Shown here: one piece after another, positions 15,939 through 23,570 of the stretch
How positions within the stretch are numbered: the stretch's first letter is position 1
Layout of the letters: every line of letters begins with the position of its first letter
Assembly: GCA_026988135.1 (NCBI GenBank)
Contig: JALSLT010000105.1
Coordinates: 1-32,301 of the forward strand
DNA from: Desulfurobacterium sp.
GTDB taxonomy: Bacteria > Aquificota > Aquificia > Desulfurobacteriales > Desulfurobacteriaceae
Direction: 5' to 3'
Length of the DNA: 32,301 bases
Program-made: the position numbers and the translations under genes
Notes under the pieces: generated by a model
Databases searched by the model: none
Told to the model about the DNA's origin: nothing
Seen by the model: only the letters and a program-made list of their open reading frames with translations

Positions 15939-16316
15939 ATGCAAAAGATACAAACAGCGCAGGCCCCTTTACCGGTTGGGCATTACTCTCAGGCAGTAGC
16001 TGTAAACGGTTTTCTCTTTATTTCTGGACAGATAGGTATAAATCCTGAAACTGGAAAGCTTAAAGAAGGAATAGAAAATCAAACAGAACAGATGTTAAAA
16101 AACATTGAAGAGATACTTAAAGAAGCTGGAACAGCAAAGGAGAAAATCGTAAAAACAACAATTTTTCTGAAAAACATAAAAGATTTTCAGAAAGTTAATG
16201 CAATTTACAAAAAGTTTTTTGAAGGCTCAACCGTTTTCCCGGCACGCTCCACTGTTGAAGTTTCAAACCTTCCATTAAACGCAGAGATAGAGATAGAGTG
16301 CATGGCAGTGCTATGA
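15939..16316 (+). CDS. ridA: RidA family enamine/imine deaminase
   Basis: RidA hydrolyses reactive 2-aminoacrylate and related enamines released by pyridoxal-phosphate enzymes, protecting metabolism. The 125-residue length is typical. Visible family motifs are PLPVGHYSQAVAVNGFLFIS, SGQIGINPETGKL and the closing PARSTVEVSNLPLNAEIEIE. Arg103 in PARSTV is the conserved residue that binds the substrate carboxylate, and the acidic residue in the EIEIE stretch is also in place. It follows a strong promoter and overlaps the start of rsmI by four bases, so they form a two-gene unit without obvious functional link. Confidence 0.95.
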   Translation: MQKIQTAQAPLPVGHYSQAVAVNGFLFISGQIGINPETGKLKEGIENQTEQMLKNIEEILKEAGTAKEKIVKTTIFLKNIKDFQKVNAIYKKFFEGSTVFPARSTVEVSNLPLNAEIEIECMAVL

Positions 16317-17143
16317 AAGGAACCTTATATGTTGTTGCAACCCCAATAGGGAACCTTAAAGATATAACATTAAGAGCACTGGAAATTCTCAAAACTACCG
16401 ATATTATAGCCGCCGAAGATACAAGAAGAACAAAAGAGCTGCTTTCTGCATTTGGTATAAAAGGAAAAAAGCTTATCTCATGCCACGAGCACAACGAAAA
16501 AGAAACAGCCGAAAAGATATTAAACTACCTGAAGGAAGGACTTTCCGTATCCCTTGTGTCCGATGCAGGAACACCAACAATAAGTGACCCGGGATACAAA
16601 GTGGTGAAAGAGGTAAGAGAGAAAGGGTTTAACGTTATACCCATACCGGGCGTTTCTGCTGTCATAGCTGCTCTGTCCGCTTCCGGTTTTCCGACAGATA
16701 GATTTCTCTTTTACGGATTTCTACCTAAAAAGAGAAAAAAGCGGCAGGAGGCTTTAAAAGAGATTCTCTATATACCGTGGACTGTGGTGGTTTATGAATC
16801 ACCCCACAGAATAGAGGAAACATTAAAAGAGATAGCCATGTTGATGCCGGATAAAAGACTTGGCATCTACAGGGAGATAACAAAATTTTACGAAGAGTTT
16901 TTAGAAGGAACAGCCGAAGAACTACTGGAGAAAGTGAAACCAAAAGGAGAATTTGTTCTGCTCTTTTACCCCTTTAAGGAAGAGAAGAAAGAAGAAAACA
17001 TAGAAGAACTGCTCCTATCCTTTAGAAAGGAAGGACTATCCTTAAAAGAAGCTGTAAAGAAAACCTGTGAAACAACAGGCAGAAAGAGAAATGAAATATA
17101 CAGAGAAGCTTTAAAAATATACGAAAGGGGAGAAAACCCTTAA
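16313..17143 (+). CDS. rsmI: 16S rRNA 2'-O-ribose C1402 methyltransferase RsmI
   Basis: RsmI uses S-adenosylmethionine to methylate the ribose of C1402 in the decoding centre of 16S rRNA. The 276-residue product shows the tetrapyrrole-methylase-type fold with LYVVATPIGNLKDITLRALE at the N terminus, AAEDTRRTKELL, the SAM-binding LVSDAGTPTISDPGY, and GVSAVIAALSASGFPTDRF. A Lys/Glu-rich C-terminal domain follows. I set the start at the ATG at 16313, which overlaps the ridA stop (ATGA). An ATG 15 bases upstream is in frame but lies inside ridA and would only add five residues before the conserved N terminus. Confidence 0.95.
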   Translation: MKGTLYVVATPIGNLKDITLRALEILKTTDIIAAEDTRRTKELLSAFGIKGKKLISCHEHNEKETAEKILNYLKEGLSVSLVSDAGTPTISDPGYKVVKEVREKGFNVIPIPGVSAVIAALSASGFPTDRFLFYGFLPKKRKKRQEALKEILYIPWTVVVYESPHRIEETLKEIAMLMPDKRLGIYREITKFYEEFLEGTAEELLEKVKPKGEFVLLFYPFKEEKKEENIEELLLSFRKEGLSLKEAVKKTCETTGRKRNEIYREALKIYERGENP

Positions 17144-17163
17144 AAAATCTCCGCTTTAAAACT

Positions 17164-17688
17164 TTATTTTATTGAAGGTTCGCACGGTTTTAATTCACCG
17201 TTTTTATACTCATAGGCTTTAATCTTGCAGGGACCACCGATATACCTTTCAACATCTACAAATGAAGCGTATTCAACCTTAAACCACTTAACTGTAAGCT
17301 CAAAAGCTACCATCGGATCAAAATCCTTACAACTATAAGCGTCAAGGCTGAAAAACTTCTCTTCGGGCCATGTGTGAATTGTACAATGACTCTCAAGCCA
17401 TATTGAAACCCCGGACACTCCACTATCCTCGGTAGCTCTCCTTTTTAAAACCTCCTCCATAAACTGAAGCGTTGCACTCTTTATGTTCTCTTCAGAAAGC
17501 TTTTTAACAAACTGCTCAAGTTCAGATTGAGCAAAAGGAAAACGTGCCACAATAGGAGGATAAACAAGGGTCATATCAAGCTGTCTTGCCATCTCTTCCA
17601 TATAATCGTATATAGGTCGAATAGTATTAATCCTTCTAATATCTGAAACAATTGCATCCATCATTATGTGTCTTCCAACAAACTCCAT
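17164..17688 (-). CDS. speD: S-adenosylmethionine decarboxylase proenzyme (SpeD-like)
   Basis: SpeD makes decarboxylated S-adenosylmethionine, the aminopropyl donor for spermidine. The proenzyme cleaves itself to create a pyruvoyl cofactor from a serine. The cleavage motif LESHCTIHTWPE is present, with Ser100 as predicted pyruvoyl precursor, and DAYSCKDFDP follows. At 174 residues it is longer than the common 120-130-residue bacterial form, with an N-terminal extension of about 40 residues and a Cys-containing C-terminal tail. I chose the ATG at 17688 because GGAGG lies seven bases upstream. A TTG two codons earlier is less likely. Some SpeD relatives decarboxylate arginine or ornithine instead, which the sequence alone cannot exclude. 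Confidence 0.88.
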   Translation of the reverse strand: MEFVGRHIMMDAIVSDIRRINTIRPIYDYMEEMARQLDMTLVYPPIVARFPFAQSELEQFVKKLSEENIKSATLQFMEEVLKRRATEDSGVSGVSIWLESHCTIHTWPEEKFFSLDAYSCKDFDPMVAFELTVKWFKVEYASFVDVERYIGGPCKIKAYEYKNGELKPCEPSIK

Positions 17689-17794
17689 CTCCAAACCTCC
17701 GCCATTAGATTAACAACCCCTAAATCTATTCTGTAAAATTCATGTAGCAAGATAAATTCTAAACTTTAACTCCCCATATTTTATTAACAAAATG

Positions 17795-17800
17795 TATAAT
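17795..17800 (+). promoter_or_regulatory. Candidate -10 element for gmhB-lpxB
   Basis: A perfect TATAAT lies about 30 bases before the gmhB start. No good -35 hexamer is found 16-18 bases upstream, so the assignment rests on the -10 alone. Confidence 0.35.
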
Positions 17801-17830
17801 CCTTGAGAATTCCACAATGGAGTATTTGAA

Positions 17831-18319
17831 TTGAAAAGAGCAGTTTTCCTTGACAGAGATAACACCCTTATAAAAGATGACGGATATATTCATGAACCGG
17901 AAAAAGTTAAGCTTCTTCCTACTGTAGGAGAAGGATTAAAACTCTTAAAATCTGCCGGACTTTTACTTATAGTTGTATCAAACCAATCGGGTATAGGAAG
18001 AGGTTACTTCTCAGAAAAAGAGTTTCATGCCGTAAATAGAAAACTTAATCGGATTTTGAAATCAGATTTTGAAATAGAGATAGACGATTTCTTTTTCTGT
18101 CCTCACAGGCCGGATGAAAAATGTATCTGTAGAAAACCGAGTCCTTTTCTTATCCTAAAAGCTGCAAAAAAATGGAAAATAGACATAAAAGAAAGCTTTA
18201 TGATAGGCGACAAGGAGATAGATGTAAACGCCGGTAAAAACGCCGGGTGCAAAAATAGCTTTTCAGTTAAAGAAAAAACTCTAATGAAAATTGCCCAGGA
18301 GATTCTAAAAAAAACATGA
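17831..18319 (+). CDS. gmhB: D-glycero-beta-D-manno-heptose 1,7-bisphosphate 7-phosphatase GmhB
   Basis: GmhB removes the C7 phosphate of heptose bisphosphate on the way to ADP-heptose for the lipopolysaccharide inner core. The 162-residue HAD phosphatase shows nucleophile Asp8 and acid/base Asp10 in DRDNTL, SNQSGIGRGYF at about 50-60, and the zinc-binding pattern Cys90, His92, Cys98, Cys100 (CPHRPDEKCICRKP). The magnesium motif GDKEID follows at about 126-131. The start is a TTG at 17831. A nearby ATG at 17818 runs quickly into a stop, and GGAG sits at a suitable distance from the TTG. It overlaps lpxB by four bases. Confidence 0.92.
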   Translation: MKRAVFLDRDNTLIKDDGYIHEPEKVKLLPTVGEGLKLLKSAGLLLIVVSNQSGIGRGYFSEKEFHAVNRKLNRILKSDFEIEIDDFFFCPHRPDEKCICRKPSPFLILKAAKKWKIDIKESFMIGDKEIDVNAGKNAGCKNSFSVKEKTLMKIAQEILKKT

Positions 18320-19419
18320 AAAAGCTGTTTATTGTTACAGGGGAACTTTCAGGTTTCAATTACGCAAAAGAGATAGTGAAAAACTTGAAAGATATATATC
18401 AAATAACCGGAATTTTTTTAGAAGATATCGAAGGAGCAAAAACCCTATTCAACACCGGAAATATCACCGCATTCGGCCTGATAGAAATCATAACAAAACT
18501 TCCTTCCATAAGAAAAGGGCTTAAAAAAATAGAAAGCTTTTTGAAAACCGAAAAACCCGACGCAATTCTTCTTATAGATTTTCCCGGTTTCAATCTAAAA
18601 GTCGCTGAAATCGCAAAATCCCTGGGAATAAAAGTTCTTTACTTTATATCCCCAAAATTCTGGGCATGGAACTACAAAAGGGGAGAAAAGATAGTCAAAG
18701 TTGTTGACCGCATGTTTATTATCTTCCCTTTCGAAACGGAACTTTACAAACAGCTTGGATTTGAAGCAACCTACGTCGGCAATCCCCTTGTTGATATGGT
18801 TAAACCCTCGAAACAGGAAACGGAATTTATGGCATCGTTATGCCTTAAAGAAAAACCTATTCTGCTAATGCCGGGAAGCAGACAATCCGAAATAAAATAT
18901 CTCCTTAAACCCCTTCTCCTTACAGCCAAAAATATAAAAAAAAGATTCCCCGACGAACAGTTTATTTTACCTGTTGCCAAAAGCATTCCCTTTCACAAAA
19001 TTGAAAAGACCGTAAAAGAAACATTTAGTGAAATCCGACTTGTAGAAGGGGAAAACGCTTACAACTGTATGTTCCACTCAAAATTCGGAATAATAGCCTC
19101 AGGTACCGCAAGCCTTGAAGCAGCAATAGCAGAACTACCTCATATGATAGTTTACAAACTTAATCCGATAACTTTTGCAGTGGCAAAAAGAGTTGTAAAA
19201 CTTCCGTCAATTTCTCTTCCGAACATCATAGCTGAAAATAAAATTATCGAAGAGATTCTGCAGAAAAACGTAAACCCTAAGTTCCTAACGGAAAGATTTA
19301 CCGAAAACTACCAAAAAAGATTAAAGATAAAAGAGAAACTAATAAAAGAGGTAAAACCTAAACTGAAAGGGGAAGCGATAAAAACCCTTTGCATGGAAAT
19401 AGAAAAGGAAATAACATAA
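18316..19419 (+). CDS. lpxB: Lipid A disaccharide synthase LpxB
   Basis: LpxB joins UDP-diacylglucosamine and lipid X to form the lipid A disaccharide at the inner face of the cytoplasmic membrane. The 367 residues match the family. Recognisable segments are FIVTGELSGFNYAKEIVKNL at the N terminus (SGE-type motif), LIDFPGFNLKVAEIAKSLG, the strongly conserved YFISPKFWAWNYKRGEKI, FETELYKQLGFEATYVGNPL, and LLMPGSRQSEIKYLL. A C-terminal SGTASLEAAI element of the glycosyltransferase B fold follows. It is cotranscribed with gmhB, so this pair supplies two branches of lipopolysaccharide synthesis. Confidence 0.95.
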   Translation: MKKLFIVTGELSGFNYAKEIVKNLKDIYQITGIFLEDIEGAKTLFNTGNITAFGLIEIITKLPSIRKGLKKIESFLKTEKPDAILLIDFPGFNLKVAEIAKSLGIKVLYFISPKFWAWNYKRGEKIVKVVDRMFIIFPFETELYKQLGFEATYVGNPLVDMVKPSKQETEFMASLCLKEKPILLMPGSRQSEIKYLLKPLLLTAKNIKKRFPDEQFILPVAKSIPFHKIEKTVKETFSEIRLVEGENAYNCMFHSKFGIIASGTASLEAAIAELPHMIVYKLNPITFAVAKRVVKLPSISLPNIIAENKIIEEILQKNVNPKFLTERFTENYQKRLKIKEKLIKEVKPKLKGEAIKTLCMEIEKEIT

Positions 19420-19435
19420 ATTATGTAGCCTAATA

Positions 19436-19441
19436 TATAAT
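19436..19441 (+). promoter_or_regulatory. Candidate -10 element for the asd operon
   Basis: TATAAT lies in the 53-base gap between lpxB and asd, 31 bases before the asd ATG. The region 16-18 bases upstream has no convincing -35. It may mark a separate start for the asd group. Confidence 0.3.
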
Positions 19442-19472
19442 TCCTCAAGCAAATTTTATTAAGGAGCAAATT

Positions 19473-20486
19473 ATGGAATACAATGTTGCTGTTGTCGGCG
19501 CAACAGGTGCTGTCGGAAAAGAGATGATAAAAATCCTTGAAGAAAGGAATTTTCCTGTCAAAAATCTTAAACTTCTTGCATCTGCCCGGTCTGCAGGAAA
19601 AAAACTTAAGTTTAAAGGAGAAGAAGTTACTGTTGAAGAGCTAAAACCTGAATCCTTTGAAGATGTTGATATAGCACTTTTCTCTGCCGGAGGAGACAGA
19701 AGTAAACAGTTTGCACCGGAAGCCGTAAAAAGAGGTGCCGTCGTAATAGATAACAGCTCAGCCTTTAGAATGGATAAAAAGGTTCCCCTGGTTGTCCCGG
19801 AAGTAAATCCTGAAGATGTTAAATGGCACAAAGGGATAATAGCAAATCCCAATTGCTCAACAATCCAAATGGTTGTAGCTCTAAAGCCTTTATACAATAT
19901 ATCGAAAATCAAAAGAATAGTAGTTTCAACATACCAAGCTGTTTCAGGAGCCGGAACCGAAGCAATAGAAGAGCTAAGCAAACAGGCAAAAGCTATTCTC
20001 AATGGAAAAGAACCCCCTGTTCCGAACAAAATACCTAAGCAGATAGCTTTTAACTGCGTTCCTCAGATAGATATTTTTTTTGATGACGGCTACACAAAAG
20101 AGGAACATAAAATGGTAAACGAAACAAAGAAAATTATGCATGACGACAAAATAAAAGTTTCGGCCACATGTGTAAGAGTTCCGGTATCTATAGGTCATTC
20201 CGAAAGTGTAAATCTCGAGTTTGAAAAGCCAGTATCGGTAACTATAGCTATAAACACTCTCAAAAACGCTCCTGGAGTAACTGTAATAGACGACTTTAAA
20301 AATGGCATCTATCCGACCCCTGTAGATGTAGCCGGAAAAGACGATGTTTTAGTCGGAAGAATTCGGAAAGATGATACAATAGAGAATGGCTTAAACCTCT
20401 GGATTGTAGGAGACAATTTAAGAAAAGGAGCAGCCTTGAACACAGTACAAATAGCAGAAGTTCTTATAGAAAAAAATCTTATTTAG
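19473..20486 (+). CDS. asd: Aspartate-semialdehyde dehydrogenase
   Basis: Asd reduces aspartyl phosphate to aspartate semialdehyde with NADPH, feeding lysine, diaminopimelate, methionine and threonine synthesis. The 337-residue protein has the nucleotide-binding GATGAVGKEM at 9-18. The catalytic Cys128 lies in ANPNCSTIQ, and His242 in SIGHSESVNLEF is the general base. AVSGAGTEAIEEL is also typical. A good AAGGAG precedes the ATG. It is the first of seven close-packed genes. The next gene follows after nine bases. Confidence 0.96.
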   Translation: MEYNVAVVGATGAVGKEMIKILEERNFPVKNLKLLASARSAGKKLKFKGEEVTVEELKPESFEDVDIALFSAGGDRSKQFAPEAVKRGAVVIDNSSAFRMDKKVPLVVPEVNPEDVKWHKGIIANPNCSTIQMVVALKPLYNISKIKRIVVSTYQAVSGAGTEAIEELSKQAKAILNGKEPPVPNKIPKQIAFNCVPQIDIFFDDGYTKEEHKMVNETKKIMHDDKIKVSATCVRVPVSIGHSESVNLEFEKPVSVTIAINTLKNAPGVTVIDDFKNGIYPTPVDVAGKDDVLVGRIRKDDTIENGLNLWIVGDNLRKGAALNTVQIAEVLIEKNLI

Positions 20487-20495
20487 GGAAAATAG

Positions 20496-20852
20496 ATGGA
20501 AGAGATACTTAGGAAAGTAGCCGAGGAAAGTGAGGAAATACTGGCTCTTGCCATTGTTGACGAAGAGGGATTGATAATCTCTAAACATGCAAAATCAAAT
20601 ATAAGCTTTGATATCGAAGAGATGGCAAGCCTTATTATCACACCAGCAATGAGACTATCCGAAGCATTTTCCGATGTCAACCGTGAAGAGCAGCTGGAAG
20701 AGATGATTACATTTTTAACGAACAATGTGGTTGCACTTTATAAACTTGCTTATGGAACATATCTCGTAGCAGCTTTAAAGAACACACCCCTTTATGGAAA
20801 AGTAAGATTTACAATAAAGAAAAACCTTGTAACGCTCAAAGAAACCCTTTAA
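20496..20852 (+). CDS. Roadblock/LC7-like protein
   Basis: The 118-residue product fits a small alpha/beta roadblock fold. It opens with a helix, then a strand pair (ILALAIVDEEGLIISKH), a central helix with MASLIITPAMRLSEAF, and a strand pair near YLVAALKNTPLYGKV. Bacterial roadblock proteins usually work as dimers with a small Ras-like GTPase, as MglB does with MglA. No GTPase gene is next to it. It lies between asd and a UPF0173 hydrolase, which gives little functional hint. The family call is by fold pattern, not by a decisive motif. Confidence 0.65.
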   Translation: MEEILRKVAEESEEILALAIVDEEGLIISKHAKSNISFDIEEMASLIITPAMRLSEAFSDVNREEQLEEMITFLTNNVVALYKLAYGTYLVAALKNTPLYGKVRFTIKKNLVTLKETL

Positions 20853-20868
20853 ATTTAAGGAGGGGGAA

Positions 20869-21558
20869 ATGGCAAAGCTGAGATATCTCGGGCATGCGGC
20901 TTTTTACGTTGAAGGAGCAGGGTTAAAAGCCCTTATAGACCCTTTTCTTTCTCAAAACCCTTGGAACATAGCTCAACCGGAAGAATTTACTGACCTTAAT
21001 TACATTTTCATAACCCACGGCCACGGAGATCACCTCGGGGATGCCGTAGAAATAGCCAAAAGAACCGGTGCAACTATTATTTCCATATTTGAAGTTGCCA
21101 ACTACTGTAATAGAAAAGGAGCAAATATCCATCCTATGCACATCGGCGGAACTTTCGACTTCCCGTTCGGAAGAGTAAAACTAACCCCTGCTGCTCACGG
21201 AAGTGCAATAGTCGAAGGGAATGAGCTGTTGTACGGAGGAAATCCGTGCGGCATTATAATAGAAAATGAGGGAAAAAATCTCTATCACGCCGGCGATACG
21301 GGACTTATTTCGGATATGGAACTTTTAGGGAAATATGAAAAGATAGATATAGCTTTGCTACCGATTGGCGGAAATTTCACAATGGACCCTCAAGATGCGG
21401 CTATAGCTGCATCCATGATAAATCCAAAACTGGCAATCCCGATGCACTATAAAACATGGCCGATAATTGACAAAGAACCTGAGGAATTTAAAAAACTTAC
21501 CGAAAGGAAAGGAATAGATGTACAAATTATAAAACCCGGTAAGGAGATTACCTTTTAA
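20869..21558 (+). CDS. UPF0173 family metallo-beta-lactamase-fold hydrolase
   Basis: This 229-residue protein has the metallo-beta-lactamase fold with metal motif HGHGDH (His50, His52, Asp54, His55). Further ligands occur in TPAAHGSA, in the strongly conserved NLYHAGDTGLISDMELLGK, and in LAIPMHYKTWP. This matches the UPF0173 group of metal-dependent hydrolases, whose physiological substrate I do not know. It is cytoplasmic, having no signal. The ribosome site AAGGAGGGGG is strong. Its stop codon overlaps the ATG of the patatin-like gene by one base, so the two are translationally coupled. Confidence 0.9.
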   Translation: MAKLRYLGHAAFYVEGAGLKALIDPFLSQNPWNIAQPEEFTDLNYIFITHGHGDHLGDAVEIAKRTGATIISIFEVANYCNRKGANIHPMHIGGTFDFPFGRVKLTPAAHGSAIVEGNELLYGGNPCGIIIENEGKNLYHAGDTGLISDMELLGKYEKIDIALLPIGGNFTMDPQDAAIAASMINPKLAIPMHYKTWPIIDKEPEEFKKLTERKGIDVQIIKPGKEITF

Positions 21559-22310
21559 TGAAAAAAATAGGAATTGCCCTCTCAGGCGGATTTTTAAGGG
21601 GTATCGCCCATGCAGGATTTCTCAAAGGTCTTGAACAAAAAGGGATATGCCCTGCAGCGATATCCGGTGCAAGTGCAGGTGCCATAATAGGTACTTTATA
21701 CGCTTACGGATTTAATCCTGAAAAAATTGCAGAAATTGGGAAAGAGCTAAACTGGAGAAAACTGGCAATCCCATCCTTTAAGGGAGGTCTTTTTAAATTA
21801 TCAAAATTAAAAACAAAATTGGAAGAGTTCATAGGTGATGTTGACTTAAAAGAACTCAAAATCCCTTTTGCTCTTACGGTAGTTGACCTAAAAACCTTAA
21901 AAACAAAATTCGTAACAGAGGGAAGGGCGTCTAATTGGATTGTAGCTTCCTGCTCTATCCCACCACTTTTTGCCCCGTGGAAAATAGACGGCAACTACTA
22001 TATTGACGGTGGCATAAGAAACGCAATGCCGGCTGAATTCCCAAAAATTATAGGTTGCGACATAGTAATAGGCTCAAGTGTACATTTTGTAAATAAAGAC
22101 TATGACCCGGAATCTTTAACGGATGTAGCTTTAAGAAGCGCCATGGCGCAGGCCCTTGAAAACCAGCTTTACAGAGCATCTTTTTGCGATATGGTTATAA
22201 ACCATAATCTTCCCGGTTCCGCTTTCAACTTTAATAATGTAGAAAACTTTTTTGAAACAGGATATAAAAACGGGCTAAAAACCGCCGAGGAGATTAAAAA
22301 GTGGCTTTAA
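21558..22310 (+). CDS. Patatin-like phospholipase family protein
   Basis: The 250-residue protein has the patatin acyl hydrolase features: oxyanion loop GGFLRG (residues 10-15), nucleophile Ser39 in GASAG, and the second half of the Ser-Asp dyad at Asp150 in YIDGG. It resembles the small, single-domain RssA/YchK-type members, probably acting on membrane lipids or acyl esters from the cytoplasmic side. There is no signal peptide. The C-terminal helix region ends in EEIKKWL. It overlaps the next gene by ten bases. The enzyme class is secure, the substrate is not. Confidence 0.9.
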   Translation: MKKIGIALSGGFLRGIAHAGFLKGLEQKGICPAAISGASAGAIIGTLYAYGFNPEKIAEIGKELNWRKLAIPSFKGGLFKLSKLKTKLEEFIGDVDLKELKIPFALTVVDLKTLKTKFVTEGRASNWIVASCSIPPLFAPWKIDGNYYIDGGIRNAMPAEFPKIIGCDIVIGSSVHFVNKDYDPESLTDVALRSAMAQALENQLYRASFCDMVINHNLPGSAFNFNNVENFFETGYKNGLKTAEEIKKWL

Positions 22311-22582
22311 AAGCAGTCCGAGTTTTTGTTTCCGGAACAGTTCAGAGTGTAGGTTTTAGAGCTTTTGCAAGGAACAAAGTTCATAAACTCGGTTTGAAAG
22401 GATTTGTCAGAAATTTACCGGACGGAAGAGTTGGGGTTGTTGCAGAAGGAAAAGAGGAAGAACTTAAAAAATTTCTTTCGTATCTTAGACAAGGGTCTTC
22501 ACTATCAAAAGTTAAAGATGTAGAATACTTCTATTCCAACCACAGAGGCATTTATGAAAATTTTAAAATATCTTACTATTAA
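22301..22582 (+). CDS. acyP: Acylphosphatase
   Basis: Acylphosphatase hydrolyses carboxyl-phosphate bonds. The 93-residue length is standard. The phosphate-binding loop GTVQSVGFR contains catalytic Arg20, and Asn38 in FVRNLPDGRV is the second catalytic residue. The start is a GTG at 22301, with GAGGAG eight bases upstream. The conserved core requires this frame, and no ATG is available nearby. It overlaps the patatin-like gene at its 5' end and the LysM gene by 29 bases at its 3' end. Small acylphosphatases like this are often found in housekeeping operons. Confidence 0.92.
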   Translation: MALKAVRVFVSGTVQSVGFRAFARNKVHKLGLKGFVRNLPDGRVGVVAEGKEEELKKFLSYLRQGSSLSKVKDVEYFYSNHRGIYENFKISYY

Positions 22583-23570
22583 CATAATATTGTTTTTAAT
22601 ATCCTCTACAATTACTTTTGCAAACATAACTTATAAAGTTAGAAGAGGGGACTCTCTAAGAAAAATAGCCAGAGAATTTAACACTACAACCGCGGATATT
22701 ATCCTGACCAATAACCTTAAACATCCCTACAGAATATATGTCGGTCAAAAATTGACTGTCCCGATTAGCAGAAAAATTTATCGAGTTAAACGGGGAGACA
22801 ATCTTGAGAAAATAGCTAAAAAATTCGGGGTCTCTACTAAATCTATTATCAGAACTAATCGGTTAAGAAAACCTTATAGAATATATGTCGGTCAAAAATT
22901 GAAAATCCCCGTGAAACAAACCACCTCAAAAACAAAAAAACAGCTTCAGCTTCAGGAAAATCAAGAAAGGACAAAGACCTCAAAATATTCAATGATTAGA
23001 AAAGTGCCCATATACAAACATTACCGAGTAAGAGCCGGTGATTCTATAGGGAAAATAGCTAAAAAATTCGGGGTCTCTACTAAATCTATTATCAGAACTA
23101 ATCGGTTAAGAAAACCTTATAGAATATATGTCGGTCAAAAATTGAAAATCCTTATCGGATATAAAGACCGCCTTGCTTTAAACAGACCCATAGAGTTCAT
23201 AATGCCTCTTGACGGCCAAATAGACACAACAATAAGAACAAAAGGATATAAGGGGATATTTATAACGGCTCCTCCCGACGAAACAGTAAGGGCATCGGAG
23301 GTCGGTATAGTTAAATTTGCCGGAAAAGATGAGAGAATGCTTAAAAAGTATGGCAATGTCATCATACTTCAACATCCTCAAGGATATACCACCATTTACG
23401 CATCTCTTGACGAAATTAAAGTAAAGCCTGGCCAAGCTGTTCATAGAGGAGAAGTTATCGGCACATCCGGTACATCCGGTGATTGGAGGAGAAGCGGTTT
23501 ATATTTTGAAATAAGCAGAATCCATAACGGAAAAGCTTACCCCCTAAACCCTCTTGAGGTTTTAAGATGA
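22554..23570 (+). CDS. LysM-repeat protein with degenerate LytM (M23) domain, NlpD-like
   Basis: The 338-residue exported protein has a signal peptide (cleavage near residue 23, STITFA). Three LysM peptidoglycan-binding repeats follow (about 26-70, 75-119, 156-200), then a LytM domain (about 213-336). The LytM domain is recognisable from GNVIILQHPQGYTTIYASLD and KPGQAVHRGEVIGTSG. However, the expected zinc-binding positions read YKGIF, YASL and LYFEI instead of HxGxD, YAHL and LHFEI. It is therefore probably not a peptidase but an amidase activator like NlpD/EnvC. Repeats 2 and 3 share a 101-base identical DNA block. The gene overlaps its neighbours on both sides. Confidence 0.88.
   Translation: MKILKYLTINIILFLISSTITFANITYKVRRGDSLRKIAREFNTTTADIILTNNLKHPYRIYVGQKLTVPISRKIYRVKRGDNLEKIAKKFGVSTKSIIRTNRLRKPYRIYVGQKLKIPVKQTTSKTKKQLQLQENQERTKTSKYSMIRKVPIYKHYRVRAGDSIGKIAKKFGVSTKSIIRTNRLRKPYRIYVGQKLKILIGYKDRLALNRPIEFIMPLDGQIDTTIRTKGYKGIFITAPPDETVRASEVGIVKFAGKDERMLKKYGNVIILQHPQGYTTIYASLDEIKVKPGQAVHRGEVIGTSGTSGDWRRSGLYFEISRIHNGKAYPLNPLEVLR
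22731..22755 (+). repeat. Partial third copy of the LysM DNA repeat
   Basis: A 25-base stretch in the first LysM repeat is identical to parts of the two long repeat copies (22878-22902 and 23121-23145). It encodes the end of the LysM unit (RIYVGQKL). Confidence 0.85.
22808..22908 (+). repeat. 101-base direct repeat, copy 1 (LysM 2)
   Basis: This block is base-for-base identical to 23051-23151, 243 bases downstream. It encodes most of the second LysM unit, from about KIAKKFGVSTKSIIR to QKLKI. Confidence 0.92.
23051..23151 (+). repeat. 101-base direct repeat, copy 2 (LysM 3)
   Basis: This is identical to 22808-22908 including synonymous positions, so it reflects recent duplication or gene conversion within the gene. 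Confidence 0.92.

Noticed and set aside
19445..20029. 194-codon minus-strand open frame antisense to asd
   Set aside because: It overlaps the catalytic core of asd, and its composition follows from the asd codons.
22731..23151. Spaced repeats resembling a CRISPR array
   Set aside because: The repeats encode LysM units in a continuous reading frame, have unequal spacing (147 and 243 bases), and no cas gene is nearby.
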